Position numbers and translations under genes: made by a program. A stretch of 64,000 nucleotides of DNA from Juglans regia (taxonomy: Eukaryota > Streptophyta > Magnoliopsida > Fagales > Juglandaceae): assembly GCF_001411555.2 (NCBI RefSeq), contig NC_049904.1:33747473-33811472 (forward strand), given 5' to 3'. The first letter of the stretch is position 1, and every line of letters starts with the position of its first letter. This document shows, one piece after another, positions 38,178-48,297 of this stretch. The notes under the pieces were generated by a model. It was not told the origin of the DNA. It did no database searches and saw only the letters and a program-made list of their open reading frames with translations.

Positions 38178-40509
38178 CATGATAACACCTTTTTTTTTAA
38201 GTTACTGGAAAATTACCTCTCATAACAAGCAATAGCTGACTCTAATTCACCACGATTTTTGTAAATGACACCCATGTTGCAATATGCTTCAGCATACATG
38301 GGCCTCTCTAATGCAGCCTTCTCATAGCAATTAAGGGCCACATCAAATTGCATCATCTCGGAATAGACAACTCCAAGATTATAATATGCAGGCTGTATGT
38401 ATCAAAGTGTATAAGAATATATTCTTGGGTTATGTGTTGAAAGGAGAAGCAGACAGCATCAGAAAGTGTGAAGAAATAATAAAATGAAATTACCGCATAG
38501 AGCGGATCTATTTTGAGAGCTTCATAGTACTTCTGAATCCCCTCTTGAACACTTCCAGCAAGCTTTAAGCTGGTTCCAAGATCTGTTAATACAATGGCTA
38601 GGCATTCTGCAGCTAGTTTGTATGATGGGTCCGCTCTCAAAGCCTTCTGATATGACTGCACAAAATGAAATTGATCAAGTCTAGAAACAGAATTCAGTAA
38701 ATGGCTAATAGTGTACTTTTTCAATGGATTACTCAAAAGTGCAATGTGGGTCTAGTTCAAAATAAAGTAACCACTAATCCTTTTTTTCTACTTTTAATAG
38801 GTAAACTCAACTCTTTACCCGGACCTAAACAAAGGATGACTGACCATAAAAAATTAAACCCTCAACCTTAACCCTCCACCCTTTACTTATGGGGCCATCG
38901 GTATGACCACTAAAACTTGTATGCACAAGAAATTACATTAAAAACTGATATATGGGTCAAAAAGGTCAAGCTGATGATGGCTTGAGCTCATCTAGAATCA
39001 TGACACCTAAGAGCAGTAGTATCCAGATCTGTATAAGCGTCAAGTCGCCAAAATATGAGGAAAAGTGAGTAACTTTTGTAAAATCATCCTACATCCGGTT
39101 GCCTAAAATAAGAAATAAGTTTAAGCTTTCAACAGTTGTTCCCTAAATTTGTTCAACAACAGTAGCTCCCCAAACTTAATTATATTAATATTTTATTAGT
39201 GAGTAGTTGATTGTAAAGAAAAGTAAAAGTAAAAATAATGAATAATGAATAAAGAATAAAGAAAGATTATTTTAATAAAATAGAGAAAGAATAGGGAGTG
39301 GGATGTAGGAAGTTTTGAAAAGATGAGTAGTTAAAATAGAGAGATGATTTTTAGCTAAAATTTGGAGAAAAATTTGATGATCAGGATGAGGATGCTCTAA
39401 CAGCTCTAGCCCTGTTCAGCGCAAGTTTGATGCACAATGGTCATCTACCCCTACTATGTACATAGACAACAGTTCATGTCAATGGCCTGTGGATAATGAT
39501 CTTAATAATAAATCATACAACAGCAGATGAACAGAGAAAGATGCGGTCAAGAGAAACTCTGCGCCCATTGATGTGGTGAAGAACGACAATGACAATCAAA
39601 GGAAAATAGCGGGTTTGTGATCCACGGCGGGAAAATTGGAACATCTAGGGAGGCGACTTGCGCAAGCATCAATAACATAGGACACTATCAAGGGTCACAA
39701 AGCAGAGAACATGGAAGAATCATCAAGGCAGCACAAGGAATGCATAGCCAACAATTTACAAATGATCATTACAATGGTATTCAAGCAAAACTAATTTTTT
39801 CTTTGTTGAAAAATACAGTGGGGGAGATTGATAGAAATATGGATCCATGTGTATCTGCTACAAGCAAAATGTTGCACGTCATTCAATCACATCACACCCA
39901 TAAAATGAAACTTTGTTGCACACAGATAGTAATACTGCAAAATAGTCTCCATTATTAGTGTATACTTCATGTGTACTTGGGTTATTTTCCTATCAATAAA
40001 GTTTTACTTTCACTTATCAAAAAAGAATCTCTGTTATTTACTCCCCTGGCCCCAGAAAAAAAGGGTCTATTTCGTTACCATAAAAGAAGTGACTATACCT
40101 CAGCAGCCTCTGCTAGACAACCCTCATCTTTGTACACAATACCGCAGTATGTGAGGGCGCAAGCATTCTGTGGGTCCAATTTGATCGCCTCAGTAAAACT
40201 GTTAAATGCAAGCTTTGGCATGTTCTGCATTTGGAGGCATATCCCTTTGCCAATGTGTGCTTCCACGTTGCTGCTGTCTTTCTCTAACACACCATCATAA
40301 AGAGCAAGAGCCTCAACGAACTTGTTCCTTGATCGAAGAATGTTAGCATAAGAAATGGCATCTTTCCCTTCGAACCTCTTGTGCACCGAAGCAGCATCTA
40401 CAGGAGAGTCACCACTACTGGGAGACAGCTGTGATCCGTTCAAGAAATCATTATCTCGTATTGTGTCCCTCTCTCCCCCATTACCAACAGCTTTTTCAGG
40501 CCACGCCAT
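22401..40509 (-). CDS. SPY: SPINDLY, nucleocytoplasmic protein O-fucosyltransferase
   Basis: Seventeen coding exons join in frame to 928 residues: 40099-40509, 38494-38655, 38217-38392, 37773-37848, 30955-31083, 30706-30825, 30500-30568, 30333-30414, 29164-29258, 28784-28848, 27225-27423, 26394-26588, 25777-25871, 25534-25669, 25202-25419, 23268-23395, 22401-22831. Exon 6 ends in a GC donor; all other borders are GT-AG. Residues about 50-435 are tandem TPR repeats (for example [36 protein letters not shown]). Residues about 460-800 are the GT41 catalytic region ([59 protein letters not shown]). SPY transfers O-fucose to nuclear and cytosolic proteins, including DELLA repressors of gibberellin signalling and clock proteins. 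The start ATG at 40509 follows a leader intron with its acceptor just upstream (cttcag). The gene is far longer than Arabidopsis SPY because introns 1, 4 and 15 carry retroelements. Confidence 0.96.
23459..24830 (-). mobile_element. 5'-truncated LINE in SPY intron 15, same strand as SPY
   Basis: On the minus strand it ends with cttgtatatttaggctatgcc, a T-interrupted tail and ttaataaaatctccac, matching the LINE tails in intron 4. Upstream frames show a degraded zinc-knuckle region typical of LINE ORF2 C termini ([17 protein letters not shown] at about 23820-23880) and [15 protein letters not shown] sequence. Stops and frame changes are frequent. The 5' border near 24830 is approximate. Confidence 0.6.
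25100..25170 (-). mobile_element. Ultra-short retroposon tail with 17-bp target duplication
   Basis: The 17-base sequence tttttttcaccagactt stands at 25100-25116 and again at 25154-25170. Between them are 37 bases: a poly-T run, 'atcgataaacaaaattttatt' and 'gagca'. This is the reverse complement of a LINE-type end (AATAAAATTTTGTTTATCGAT plus poly-A). It lies in SPY intron 15, just outside exon 15. Confidence 0.75.
29403..29463 (-). mobile_element. 27-bp retroposon tail with 17-bp target duplication
   Basis: The sequence aaaaggcaggtaacaag occurs at 29403-29419 and 29447-29463. The insert between is ctgtttttttcttttgataa plus gtacaat, the reverse complement of a TTACTTATCAAAA-type LINE tail. 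It lies in SPY intron 8. Confidence 0.75.
31979..32614 (+). pseudogene. LINE ORF1-like (nucleic-acid-binding) relic
   Basis: Two overlapping frames cover this stretch. The first (31979-32251) has [20 protein letters not shown], resembling the conserved block in plant LINE ORF1 proteins. The second (32258-32614) has a helical segment [17 protein letters not shown] frame change and stop near 32250 separate them. Confidence 0.5.
33176..33365. repeat. 69-bp inverted repeat (fold-back) inside the LINE
   Basis: Arms 33176-33244 and 33297-33365 are reverse complements with two mismatches in 69 bases. The loop is 52 bases. The loop also repeats part of the arm (ctgtctgttaccaaatgag) in direct orientation and is flanked by two copies of gttgtgggaatgga-like sequence. 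It lies just before the endonuclease frame. Confidence 0.9.
33502..37016 (+). pseudogene. LINE ORF2: endonuclease, reverse transcriptase, zinc knuckle (inactive)
   Basis: Endonuclease motifs run [18 protein letters not shown] and SQLDRLL (33510-34100), interrupted by a TGA where Trp is expected (33727). RT motifs follow: [39 protein letters not shown], and [12 protein letters not shown] before a stop (about 35230). The catalytic FADD box reads FAYY (35515-35526). The C-terminal region has [32 protein letters not shown] and a CxxC...H...C knuckle ([18 protein letters not shown]). Several stops and frameshifts exclude activity. Confidence 0.8.
37035..37153. repeat. MITE, family A, copy 3, within the LINE 3' region
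   Basis: gttgtttggattcagagatgagttgagatg... and ...gatgagatgagttgaaatg..gtgggttttgaatgcaaacga match family A ends, immediately downstream of the LINE stop codon and before its tail. Confidence 0.55.
37560..37640 (+). mobile_element. LINE 3' tail in SPY intron 4
   Basis: tacttcctgtgtacttgggctatgcc, then caataaagttttcttcttat and a 10-A run. It is the same tail as the larger LINE and lies 133 bases from SPY exon 4. No target duplication was found by eye. Confidence 0.55.
38022..38190. mobile_element. Two opposing LINE tails in SPY intron 3
   Basis: At 38022-38093 lies a minus-strand tail (ttttataggtaaaataag ... gcagaacccaagtacacaag). Next to it, acatgataacacc occurs at about 38095-38107 and about 38177-38189. 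It flanks a plus-strand tail (caagtacacaataagattg, tttatc, then poly-A and (TA)n). This is a later insertion with a 13-base target duplication. Confidence 0.6.
39540..40026 (+). mobile_element. 5'-truncated LINE-type retroposon in SPY intron 1
   Basis: The 3' end reads tatacttcatgtgtacttgg, then tttcctatcaataaagtttt, cacttatc and aaaaaa, matching the LINE tails of this gene. The upstream body is degraded and its 5' limit is uncertain. Confidence 0.5.
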
Positions 40510-40629
40510 TCAAGCACAGCAACAAACTCACTTTACCTGAAGTTAAAGCATCATACACAAGCAACATTTATTCTCAACAATTTAGTTCAAACCATAAATG
40601 CGAAAATTTAATCTTTCATAAAATAAACC

Positions 40630-40677
40630 AAGTTACAACCCAGCATTTTTTTATAGGTAAGTTACAACCCAACATTT
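40630..40677 (-). mobile_element. ~10-bp retroposon tail with 19-bp target duplication
   Basis: aagttacaacccagcattt (40630-40648) and aagttacaacccaacattt (40659-40677) differ at one base. They flank only ttttataggt, the same T-run plus 'ataggta' seen at the larger tail at 38022. It lies in the SPY leader intron. Confidence 0.6.
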
Positions 40678-40709
40678 GGAACTTTTAAAGTAAAAAACAA
40701 TACACTCAC

Positions 40710-40763
40710 TTCAGTTCGATCAAACTTTTTTTCTGTTTCGATAAGTAATTCAGTTCGATCAAA
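40710..40763 (-). mobile_element. 24-bp retroposon tail with 15-bp target duplication
   Basis: ttcagttcgatcaaa at 40710-40724 and 40749-40763 flanks ctttttttctgtttcgataa gtaa. That insert is the reverse complement of TTACTTATCGAAA plus an A-rich tail. It lies in the SPY leader intron, about 30 bases from the previous one. Confidence 0.75.
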
Positions 40764-41066
40764 ATACTACATCGACATTCGTAACATTGCTAGAACGCGT
40801 AAAAATCCTAAGCTACAGCAGGATCAGAAGCTTCATTCTATTAGCTAGCTAAATTCTCCAACACAGACTGGTCAAGGTAAATAAACAAGTAAAAATTAAT
40901 TTTAAAAAAACACAAGTGAACAAATAAAAGTAACGAACTAGCACTAAAAGCACGATAGCACATTATTATAGCGGGTTAAATATTAGGAAAATATAAGAAA
41001 TGGGTTTCAATTAGAGCAAAGGGAGAGCGAGAATTGAGCGAAAGATTAGGGATTCGGGGCTTACAG

Positions 41067-41290
41067 TCAAGGTCGATGAGGTAGCTTCTTCGAGTAATCG
41101 AGGCACATGATTAGAGTCGGAGCAGGGTTCAAGTTTATCTTTGTCGGCTCGGAGAGAGTGAAGTTTGTCTGAGAGAGTGGAGACGTCCTCACCCTCCCTC
41201 CGACGAAGTGCTAACGATGTGTCCCGAAAACCCGAGAGGCCCAGAAGGTCCGGGACCCTGACGTTCCGTCCGTTATTTACAACGTCGGGC
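41067..41290 (-). other. SPY 5' leader exon
   Basis: A good donor (CCTTGACT|GTAAGC) at about 41067 faces the acceptor upstream of the SPY ATG, so this stretch is probably untranslated leader. It is less AT-rich than the flanks. An open frame here begins with GTG and has no ATG, so it is not taken as coding. The transcription start near 41290-41340 is estimated. Confidence 0.5.
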
Positions 41291-42584
41291 ACAAAGGAAA
41301 CCTACGGTCATGTTTGGTTCGTTGATGTTAAGAGTAGTTTTTATTTTTAAAAGTTTTATTTTCCGCTAATTTCAACTCCTAGTGCTTAAAAATCATAACC
41401 GACGTGAAAATGTAAATGTATTTAAGAAAATTTTATTTTTTTACTGATTTTATAAGTTATTGATATGATATAAAATTTAAAATTTAAATAAAAAATAACA
41501 AAATAAATATTATAAATAAAAATGTAAGTATACAATAACGCATATTATTAATAATGGAGTTTGTCCTGCTCGCATCCCTTGTAAATTAAGTTTGCATATA
41601 AAACTTACAATAAAAAAACTATAGTACTGCCACGTCATTCATCTATGTTTCAAAAAACTATATGTTTTTTTTTTATATTACATATTTACTGAGTATAATA
41701 ATTTATTTTTTTAAATATATATACGTGTGTGTGTGGTGTAAGAGTAGTGAATACAATTTTGTTTTTAAGTTATTACAACCGTTCTTGACGCCACATAAAA
41801 CAATGAATAAATATTCATAACTTCTTCATATTTTATATTTTATATTTTTTAAATTTTTTATTTTTTTTTATCAAATATTTATTATATAAATAATGAATAC
41901 AAAATTTGAAATAATTTAAAAAGAATAAACTCAACAAATATTAAAAAAAAATTAAAAATATGTGAGATGTATAATGTAATAAAAGTTGTGTAACAAGACT
42001 CAAACGGGTTCAATAAAACTTCATGGGATTGAAAACTCTCTCTCTACACAAATTTTTGGGTTGATAAAAGTTTCAGCCTATCCAAATGATGATGCCATCT
42101 TATTAAAGGTTGGACTTTTTTATTTTTTTGAAAGAATTAAAGCTTGGACTTGAACTAGCATGATAAGAATATTTATACTATTTGATTTGTTATTAGAAAA
42201 TATAGACAAATTTGTGAAGAGGAAAGCACTCGTGACGCGCGTGCTTTTTACACTTATAAGAATAATTTTACTTATAAGTCCCACATACTATATATTATAT
42301 TTATTTTAATTTTTTTTTATAATAAGTATATAATATATAGATAATAAATATAACAACTCAATTAGTTTAACGATAATAAAATAAAATAAAAATAAAAAAT
42401 AATTTAAAAATCTGTAAAGTGTGTAGTGTGAAATAATAGTAGCATCCCTTAATTATTTATAGTTATTCAATAAATTCATTTGATAGTTATAAATATTAAC
42501 CAGTCCACTTTATGTGAATGTTTTTTGTTTCTACATTAGATCTTAGAATTCTTGTAAATATTTTAGAGAATTTAACAAGATGCT

Positions 42585-42950
42585 TAAGGAATGAGATGAT
42601 ATTATAAATATGTAAATAGTAATTAAATGATTTGTAAATAATAATGAAATTGTTTGAATTATAATATTTTATTGAATTTTGATAATTGAGAGAAAAAAAA
42701 AATTGAATAAAAATATTATTAACTTACAATATTATTCTAAAATGATTTTTATTTTAAAATTTGAAAAAGTTGAATTATTTTTTGTGTTTTATTTAGAAAT
42801 TTAGAAAATTTGTAATTATTAGATGAAAAAATTAAAAATTTGAAATTGAAAATTATTTATATTTGAGTGATGTTTGAAAAGGAAATAATATGAGATGAGA
42901 TAAAATGTAATAGATTAAAACCTATTTCCAAACAACTCCTAAATCTCAAA
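42585..42950. repeat. MITE, family A, copy 4 (long form)
   Basis: Shares 'attttaaaatttgaaaaagt' and 'tatgagatgagataaaatg' with other copies. It ends in tttccaaacaactcctaaa, the typical family A edge. It is longer than the 8487 copy, with a duplicated interior. Confidence 0.6.
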
Positions 42951-43021
42951 TGATAGTATATAATAAACAAAAATTTAATGTACAGCCACTTTTTATTTAC
43001 GCTTTATAACAAACAAAGGAA

Positions 43022-43240
43022 AAATCTTATTGCAAGTAAGTTTGTGCACCAATTTGTACACCAATATTGATATGTAATACATATGTTTAACGAAATGATG
43101 TGAATTAAAGATGAAAATAATTTTTATGATATAGGAGATTTTCTTCTTCTCTTAAAATTTTTATTTTTATTTTTTTTAAATAAAAAAATCATTGGTACGC
43201 GATATGGTGCACGAACTCGCTTGTATCTAACAAAGCCCGT
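43022..43240. repeat. MITE, family C, copy 2
   Basis: The left end is cttattgcaagtaagtttgt, gcaccaatttgtacaccaat. The right end, reversed, is gggctttgttagatacaagc, gagttcgtgcaccat..taccaat. The inverted repeats are about 45 bases and match those at 18190-18372. Confidence 0.65.
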
Positions 43241-43613
43241 TTCGTGAGATAATTTTATGCAAGAAAAATGATATATTTAAATTTTTGTTTTTTATTTTAA
43301 TAGATGATAGTTATATAAAATTGAAATTATTTATATGATATATTAATTTGTTTTTTATCAGTATATTGCGAATGACATATCAATTTCATTATTTTTTATT
43401 TTTTTGAAAGAGATATATCAATTTTATTGATTGACTGGAAAATAAATTGTTTTTTTTTTTATAAATTGGAAATGAGATAGAGGAAAGTGTATAGAACAGT
43501 TACTGGATTTGACAGACCGGCAGTAAAAGTAACCATACAAGGAAGGTCGCAGAACCCGTTTCCGTTTTCGCATCTCTTCCCTGGGCGAATTCGAGTGCTT
43601 TCCTCTTCTGACA

Positions 43614-46361
43614 ATGGCGATGACCATCGAAGGTACGATTCTCACTCCATAGAATTTTTGTTTAAGATGATTATCGCGGGTCTGGGCGGGCTTAGCCAAA
43701 AAGGATTGGACTAGGGTTTCAAAGCACTAATTATTTCTGATCTGGACGAGCGAAACTATGTGGTAGTTAACGCAACGGATATTAATAGTCTTGAAGCTAC
43801 TGATAGTTTATTGATATGCATTTACTATCATGACACTAATCATTTCTCGTTGCGGTGCGTGGATGCGCTTGGATTGCTGAATGGTTCCTGTTCTATGCAG
43901 TGTGAGTTGGAAATCTTAATTCTGTGATTTTGGCCCCGTACGCAGTTAAGTAAATTAAACTTATTCTTTTCCACTTGTTTCTATGCAGACTTGCTGGGCT
44001 TGCTTTTATGTTTTCCGCTAGCATCTTGCTTCAGATCCTGGTATGTTTTCGTAACTCACCGTTTGTAACAATATCGTGTTTTTGTTTTTGTTTTTGGTTT
44101 TTTTCCCCGGGGGGGGGGGTGGTGGGTGAATAGTCATGCTTATTTGTTAATCGCATAAAGTAAAATGGGGTTTGATAACCATTACAGTTGTTTGACATGC
44201 GAAGCGTATTACCTCTATATTTTCCTCCTGTTTGTTTTGTATGTATGATATTCCAATGTGAGGTTATGATCAGTGCCTTTCGGAATAATTTTCCCGGTTA
44301 GAGTTGGATTGGCATAGGTTATGTCCAAAAGAATAGTTGTGATGCCGCACTCACTAAGTCTCATATTGAGTGAGAGAAGCATGATAGAGGTGAATGAGTA
44401 TACTAGTTCATTGAGTGCGAAGTTACACATGGTTCCTTTATTAGGAATTGGGCTATATAATGATTTTCAAGGAGTTCCAGTTGTAATCTTGACTACTAAT
44501 TTTGGAGTTAGTTCATATGTGGCTTGAACTATCATTGGGTCATTACAATATTAGACCTTTTTGACAATTGAAGAGGATATATGGCTGCCCACAAATTGAA
44601 GCAGTATGTAATCTTCATCTACTGTGGTGTATTTAGAGGAGAAAGAATATAAATTTAGAGGATCACAAGCGGACGGTGGAGGAGTTTTAAACTCTCTTTT
44701 CAATAGTTTGTTCTTTTGATCATATGCTATAGATTTTAATGGGCTAAGATTTCATGATTCTCTTATTTTATTTTCTATTTCTAGTTATGTGTTCCTCTTG
44801 CATACTTCCCACTAATTGGGCTATGCCTTTTGCATCTTTCAATAAAATCCTTGAGTACTTACCAATAGAAGATAGGATACGGGCACATCCAGCTAATAGA
44901 AAGGGCAGCCCTTATCCCAGTATGGAGGAAATAATACATGTAACTGTATGTACTAATAAAATTTTGATTTTGTGAATTGTAACTAAAAAATCAAAGGATT
45001 AGAGTAATATAAACAATGTAGGGGGTACTTATAAACTTCCTTGTCTATTCTCTTGAGCTTCATCAGGGTTGAATTCTGATATTAATTGATGCATGTTCAT
45101 GCAAAATGGTATCCTTGAATTCTGTTAGATGTACAATATGAAAAATATATAAATTCAGTTAAAAGACAAGAAGTTTAGTGATATTAAAACTCGCTATCCT
45201 TGTTATAGAGCATTTCTATATGACAATTATATATAGGGCGTTTCTATCCTTGTTAATTTCTATTCATGGCTTGAGGGAACTATGGATTTGGCATTGAGTT
45301 AGATTTGGTATTTCCTTGTTCTTTTGTTCTCTGTTTTGGGTATTCGGTGAAAGACCCATGTCCTTTTTAGCCCGGATTCTATAACTAGAAAAGATTTGAA
45401 GGATGTGAATATTGTTGGTTCTTCAACCTTGTCTTTCTGACAAACTAGTTAATATGTACAGTTTGATGTAAATGTTGAGTACATTACCCATGATCCATTC
45501 AAAATGTTTAATTGAAGTTACATATCATCTCATATTCAAAGTCATTCTTGCAAGAATGATGTTAGTGCATTTGCACGGTCTCTAGGATTCCTCATCATAA
45601 AAAACAATGATGTATCATCAAACTGGAGAGTAAATCCTACAATCAGCGAAATGCCTTGAGCATTTTATGCCAAATGAATTCCCTCTAATAATTTGTTTAT
45701 TTATTGCTTTTTTCCCCTCTGTTGATAGGCGTGTGCTGTATACAACAATTGGTGGCCAATGTTATCAGGTTAGTTACTGTTAAGGGTATCGCAATTAGTT
45801 GGTCATCAAATATGTTTAGATCACATTTTGAAGAGCAATGATGTGAATTTATTTTCCTGTATCCTACCTGGTGGGACCCTAATAGCTTTTCGTTAGTAAT
45901 ATTTTTAACTTCTTACAAACTTATTTTACCTGCAGCTCTCATGTATGTATTGGTACCTATGCCTTGCTTATTTTTTGGAGGTGGTTCCACTCAGTTTCTG
46001 ACTAGCCGAGACGGTGGGGGGTTAGTATTCCTTAATCTAAACTCATTTAACATATGAATTTGTTTTCTTCATGTTAACTATATATTGATTTGAATTGTGT
46101 GAAACATTGATATACACACTGACACTTGAGTCGTTTTAATACTCTACTCTCTGTTTGTTTGTCTATTTGATAATCAGTTGGATTGATGCTGCCAAGTTTT
46201 TGACTGGAGCATCAGCTGTGGGTAGCATGGCCATCCCTATTATCCTTAGGCATGCACAAATGATTCAGACAGGAGCTATGCTTATCGAGTTCACCTCCTT
46301 CTTCATATTCGTTTGCACTGTCATGTGTTTCCACCGTGCTAGCTTAGAAGACGATTGGTAA
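43614..46361 (+). CDS. VPS55-family endosomal sorting protein
   Basis: The exons are 43614-43632, 43989-44040, 45729-45768, 45936-46020 and 46178-46361, encoding about 126 residues. Family blocks are MAMTIE, LAFMFSASILLQIL, ACAVYNNWWPML, LMYVLVPMPCLFFGGGSTQF, WIDAAKFLTGASAVGSMAIP and CFHRASLEDDW at the C terminus. Four hydrophobic helices fit VPS55/LEPROT. In yeast VPS55 works with VPS68 in traffic from late endosome to vacuole; plants have two subfamilies, and the FFGGGST plus SLEDDW form is the At3g11530 type. Exons 2-5 join cleanly. The exon 1-exon 2 junction does not: with the acceptor AG at 43988 the total is 380 bases, one short of a multiple of three. Using GCAG (43985-43988) as coding would read MAMTIEGRLAGLAF. 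A 1-base microexon at 43901 (cag|T|gtgagt) would also restore the frame. Confidence 0.88.
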
Positions 46362-48080
46362 TATAACCATCAAACTGGCTGTGTACTCGCGTGATCATTT
46401 ATGTTATAACAAGTATCAAAATTACGGTGCGATAAATCTGCAGAGATACTAAATTATTCACCATGTAAAAATATGTTGGATGTATATCTTCACCAAGGCT
46501 GTTTAATCAACTCTTGTCTTTTGCTTTATTCCCGATCCCCCCAACTTCGGGTTCTTTTTGTAAAGCTTTTTTATGTGATATACCTCCAGAACTAATTATT
46601 GTTTTACTTGAATATTTGGAAGTCGACAACAGAATGTCGGTAGAAGAATTCAAGTAAACTCAGTCGCCCAAGTCTTCCATTTTAGGCGTAAACTACATAT
46701 GAGATTGTTTTTTTCAAGTCAACACGAGAGTCATAAATTTTGCCTCTCACTCTCAGGCTAGTATATAGGTGGTAAGGGTAAATCCTATATATAGTTTTGG
46801 AATACGCAATCTTCGCATATTTCTTTTGAAAAAAAGTGAGGGTCACTATGAAAAAAAAAAAATTTTTTTGTATGTGGGTTTTAAATTTATCTATTTTTTT
46901 CAAAAGGAGTATGCAGTGACTATCTTTTAAGATTGTAAATAGTGACTATCTTTTAAGATTGTAAATACCATTTCTCTATTGATAAATGTCTTTAAAGAAA
47001 TAAATATTAAATAATGTTAAATATAGTTATGGGTTTTGCAAATATCACTTATTCCTTTTAAAAATAATTGTGGTTCATTATTAAAAATTAATTTTTTTAT
47101 ATAAATTTTATAATTAATCACTATTTTAAAAAAAAAAACGTTATATTTGTATAATCTACTATTGTAAATATCATTTCCCACTTTGACGTAAAACTAATTC
47201 ATTGACCCTTGTCCTGAAGTTAACGAAGCCCAAAGTGCTTCTACATCGCTTTTAACTTTATTCATTTTCTTTTCCTTTTCGCCGTAGCAAATTCATATTT
47301 CTTTAAAATTCAAAGAGCTGAAAACAATTGATAAAATAATTGTCAATTATGAGTTAACTCGTAAAATTAGTGATTAACCCACATTATCTGTATAGACCAA
47401 AATAATAATATTGTTATCAATTTAACCTAAGAACTTAAAAATCCTTCTACTTATGTGTTTGTTTGCTTGCTAGCTAGGATTTTATTAGATTTTAATATCA
47501 TTCTAATTAACAACATGTGTACCGAGATATTCACGTGACACATCCTACAACAAATATCTATATTCCTCCGGCGAGTTTTTTTCGCCATAAAAAGTAAATT
47601 TTTGTCACACATCTTTTTTCGCAAAAATTGTTTGTCAGAGATTTAAGAATTTGATAAGATCGAACCATATAATCTTATTTACATGTACTTAACGTGACAA
47701 CATGACTCAAATTAACCCGACGCAATAACTCGAATTACCGTTGACCCATGCTTAATCAGGACATCACGAGTCATGGACTAGTACTTACGTACCGCGCCTA
47801 GCTAATTCCTAAAGAAATCTCCTTATTTTTCAGCCAACAAGAAAAATGCACCCGTGATGATGTTCGATCGATCCGGCCAAGAAAAACTTGAAATTAGAAT
47901 TAAGTCTCCTAATCAATTCCAAGATGTTGGATCAGCTTCGTGACAAATTCTTGTCCATTGCGAGGAAAATGCGTACTGAATACAGTGTGAAAAGGCCGAA
48001 AGGACGAGAATTTCTCAGGAATTAATGACTCATGAATGAGAGGATAATGCCATGTAAGTTCCGTTGACACTGAGTTACGG
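46362..48080. other. Spacer with family-B-like remnants
   Basis: No gene is supported. Family B-like MITE remnants (46785-46985, 47020-47175) and a perfect 26-base duplication are present. The rest is AT-rich. Confidence 0.45.
46915..46966. repeat. Perfect 26-bp direct duplication
   Basis: agtgactatcttttaagatt plus gtaaat stands twice in tandem (46915-46940 and 46941-46966) inside a family-B-like remnant. Confidence 0.8.
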
Positions 48081-48243
48081 GTAATCTCGATTCATCATTA
48101 TAATTTTTTTAAATTTTAATATAAAATATAATAAATAATTTAACTTTTTCAAATCTTAAAATAATAATAATATTAAAAAATAATATTTTAACAATATTTT
48201 ATCAACTCAATTCAACTCACTTCAACATCTAAACACATCTAAA
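48081..48243. repeat. MITE, family A, copy 5
   Basis: cgattcatcattataat, aaatataataaataatttaac, cttaaaataataataatatt and ctcacttcaacatctaaac match the 8487 copy in the same orientation. Confidence 0.65.
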
Positions 48244-48297
48244 GGATATAAGACATGACTGGCCAGAGATAGTCTATCCCACGTTAATTATATATAT

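Larger units (their letters stand above)
41340..43480. other. SPY/VPS55 bidirectional spacer
   Basis: This is AT-rich spacer between the divergent SPY and VPS55 genes. Apart from the two MITEs listed separately I see nothing coding. Confidence 0.5.

Noticed and set aside
41011..41292. Open frame of 94 codons in the SPY leader, possible upstream ORF
   Set aside because: It begins with GTG (gtgcccgac), not ATG, and has no internal Met. After splicing to the next exon it ends at once. Kept only as leader exon.
43487..43714. Open frame over the VPS55 leader that would enter exon 2 in the right phase
   Set aside because: It starts with GTG and lacks an ATG, so it cannot supply the missing N terminus, although its phase (…HRR|LAGLAF) would fit.
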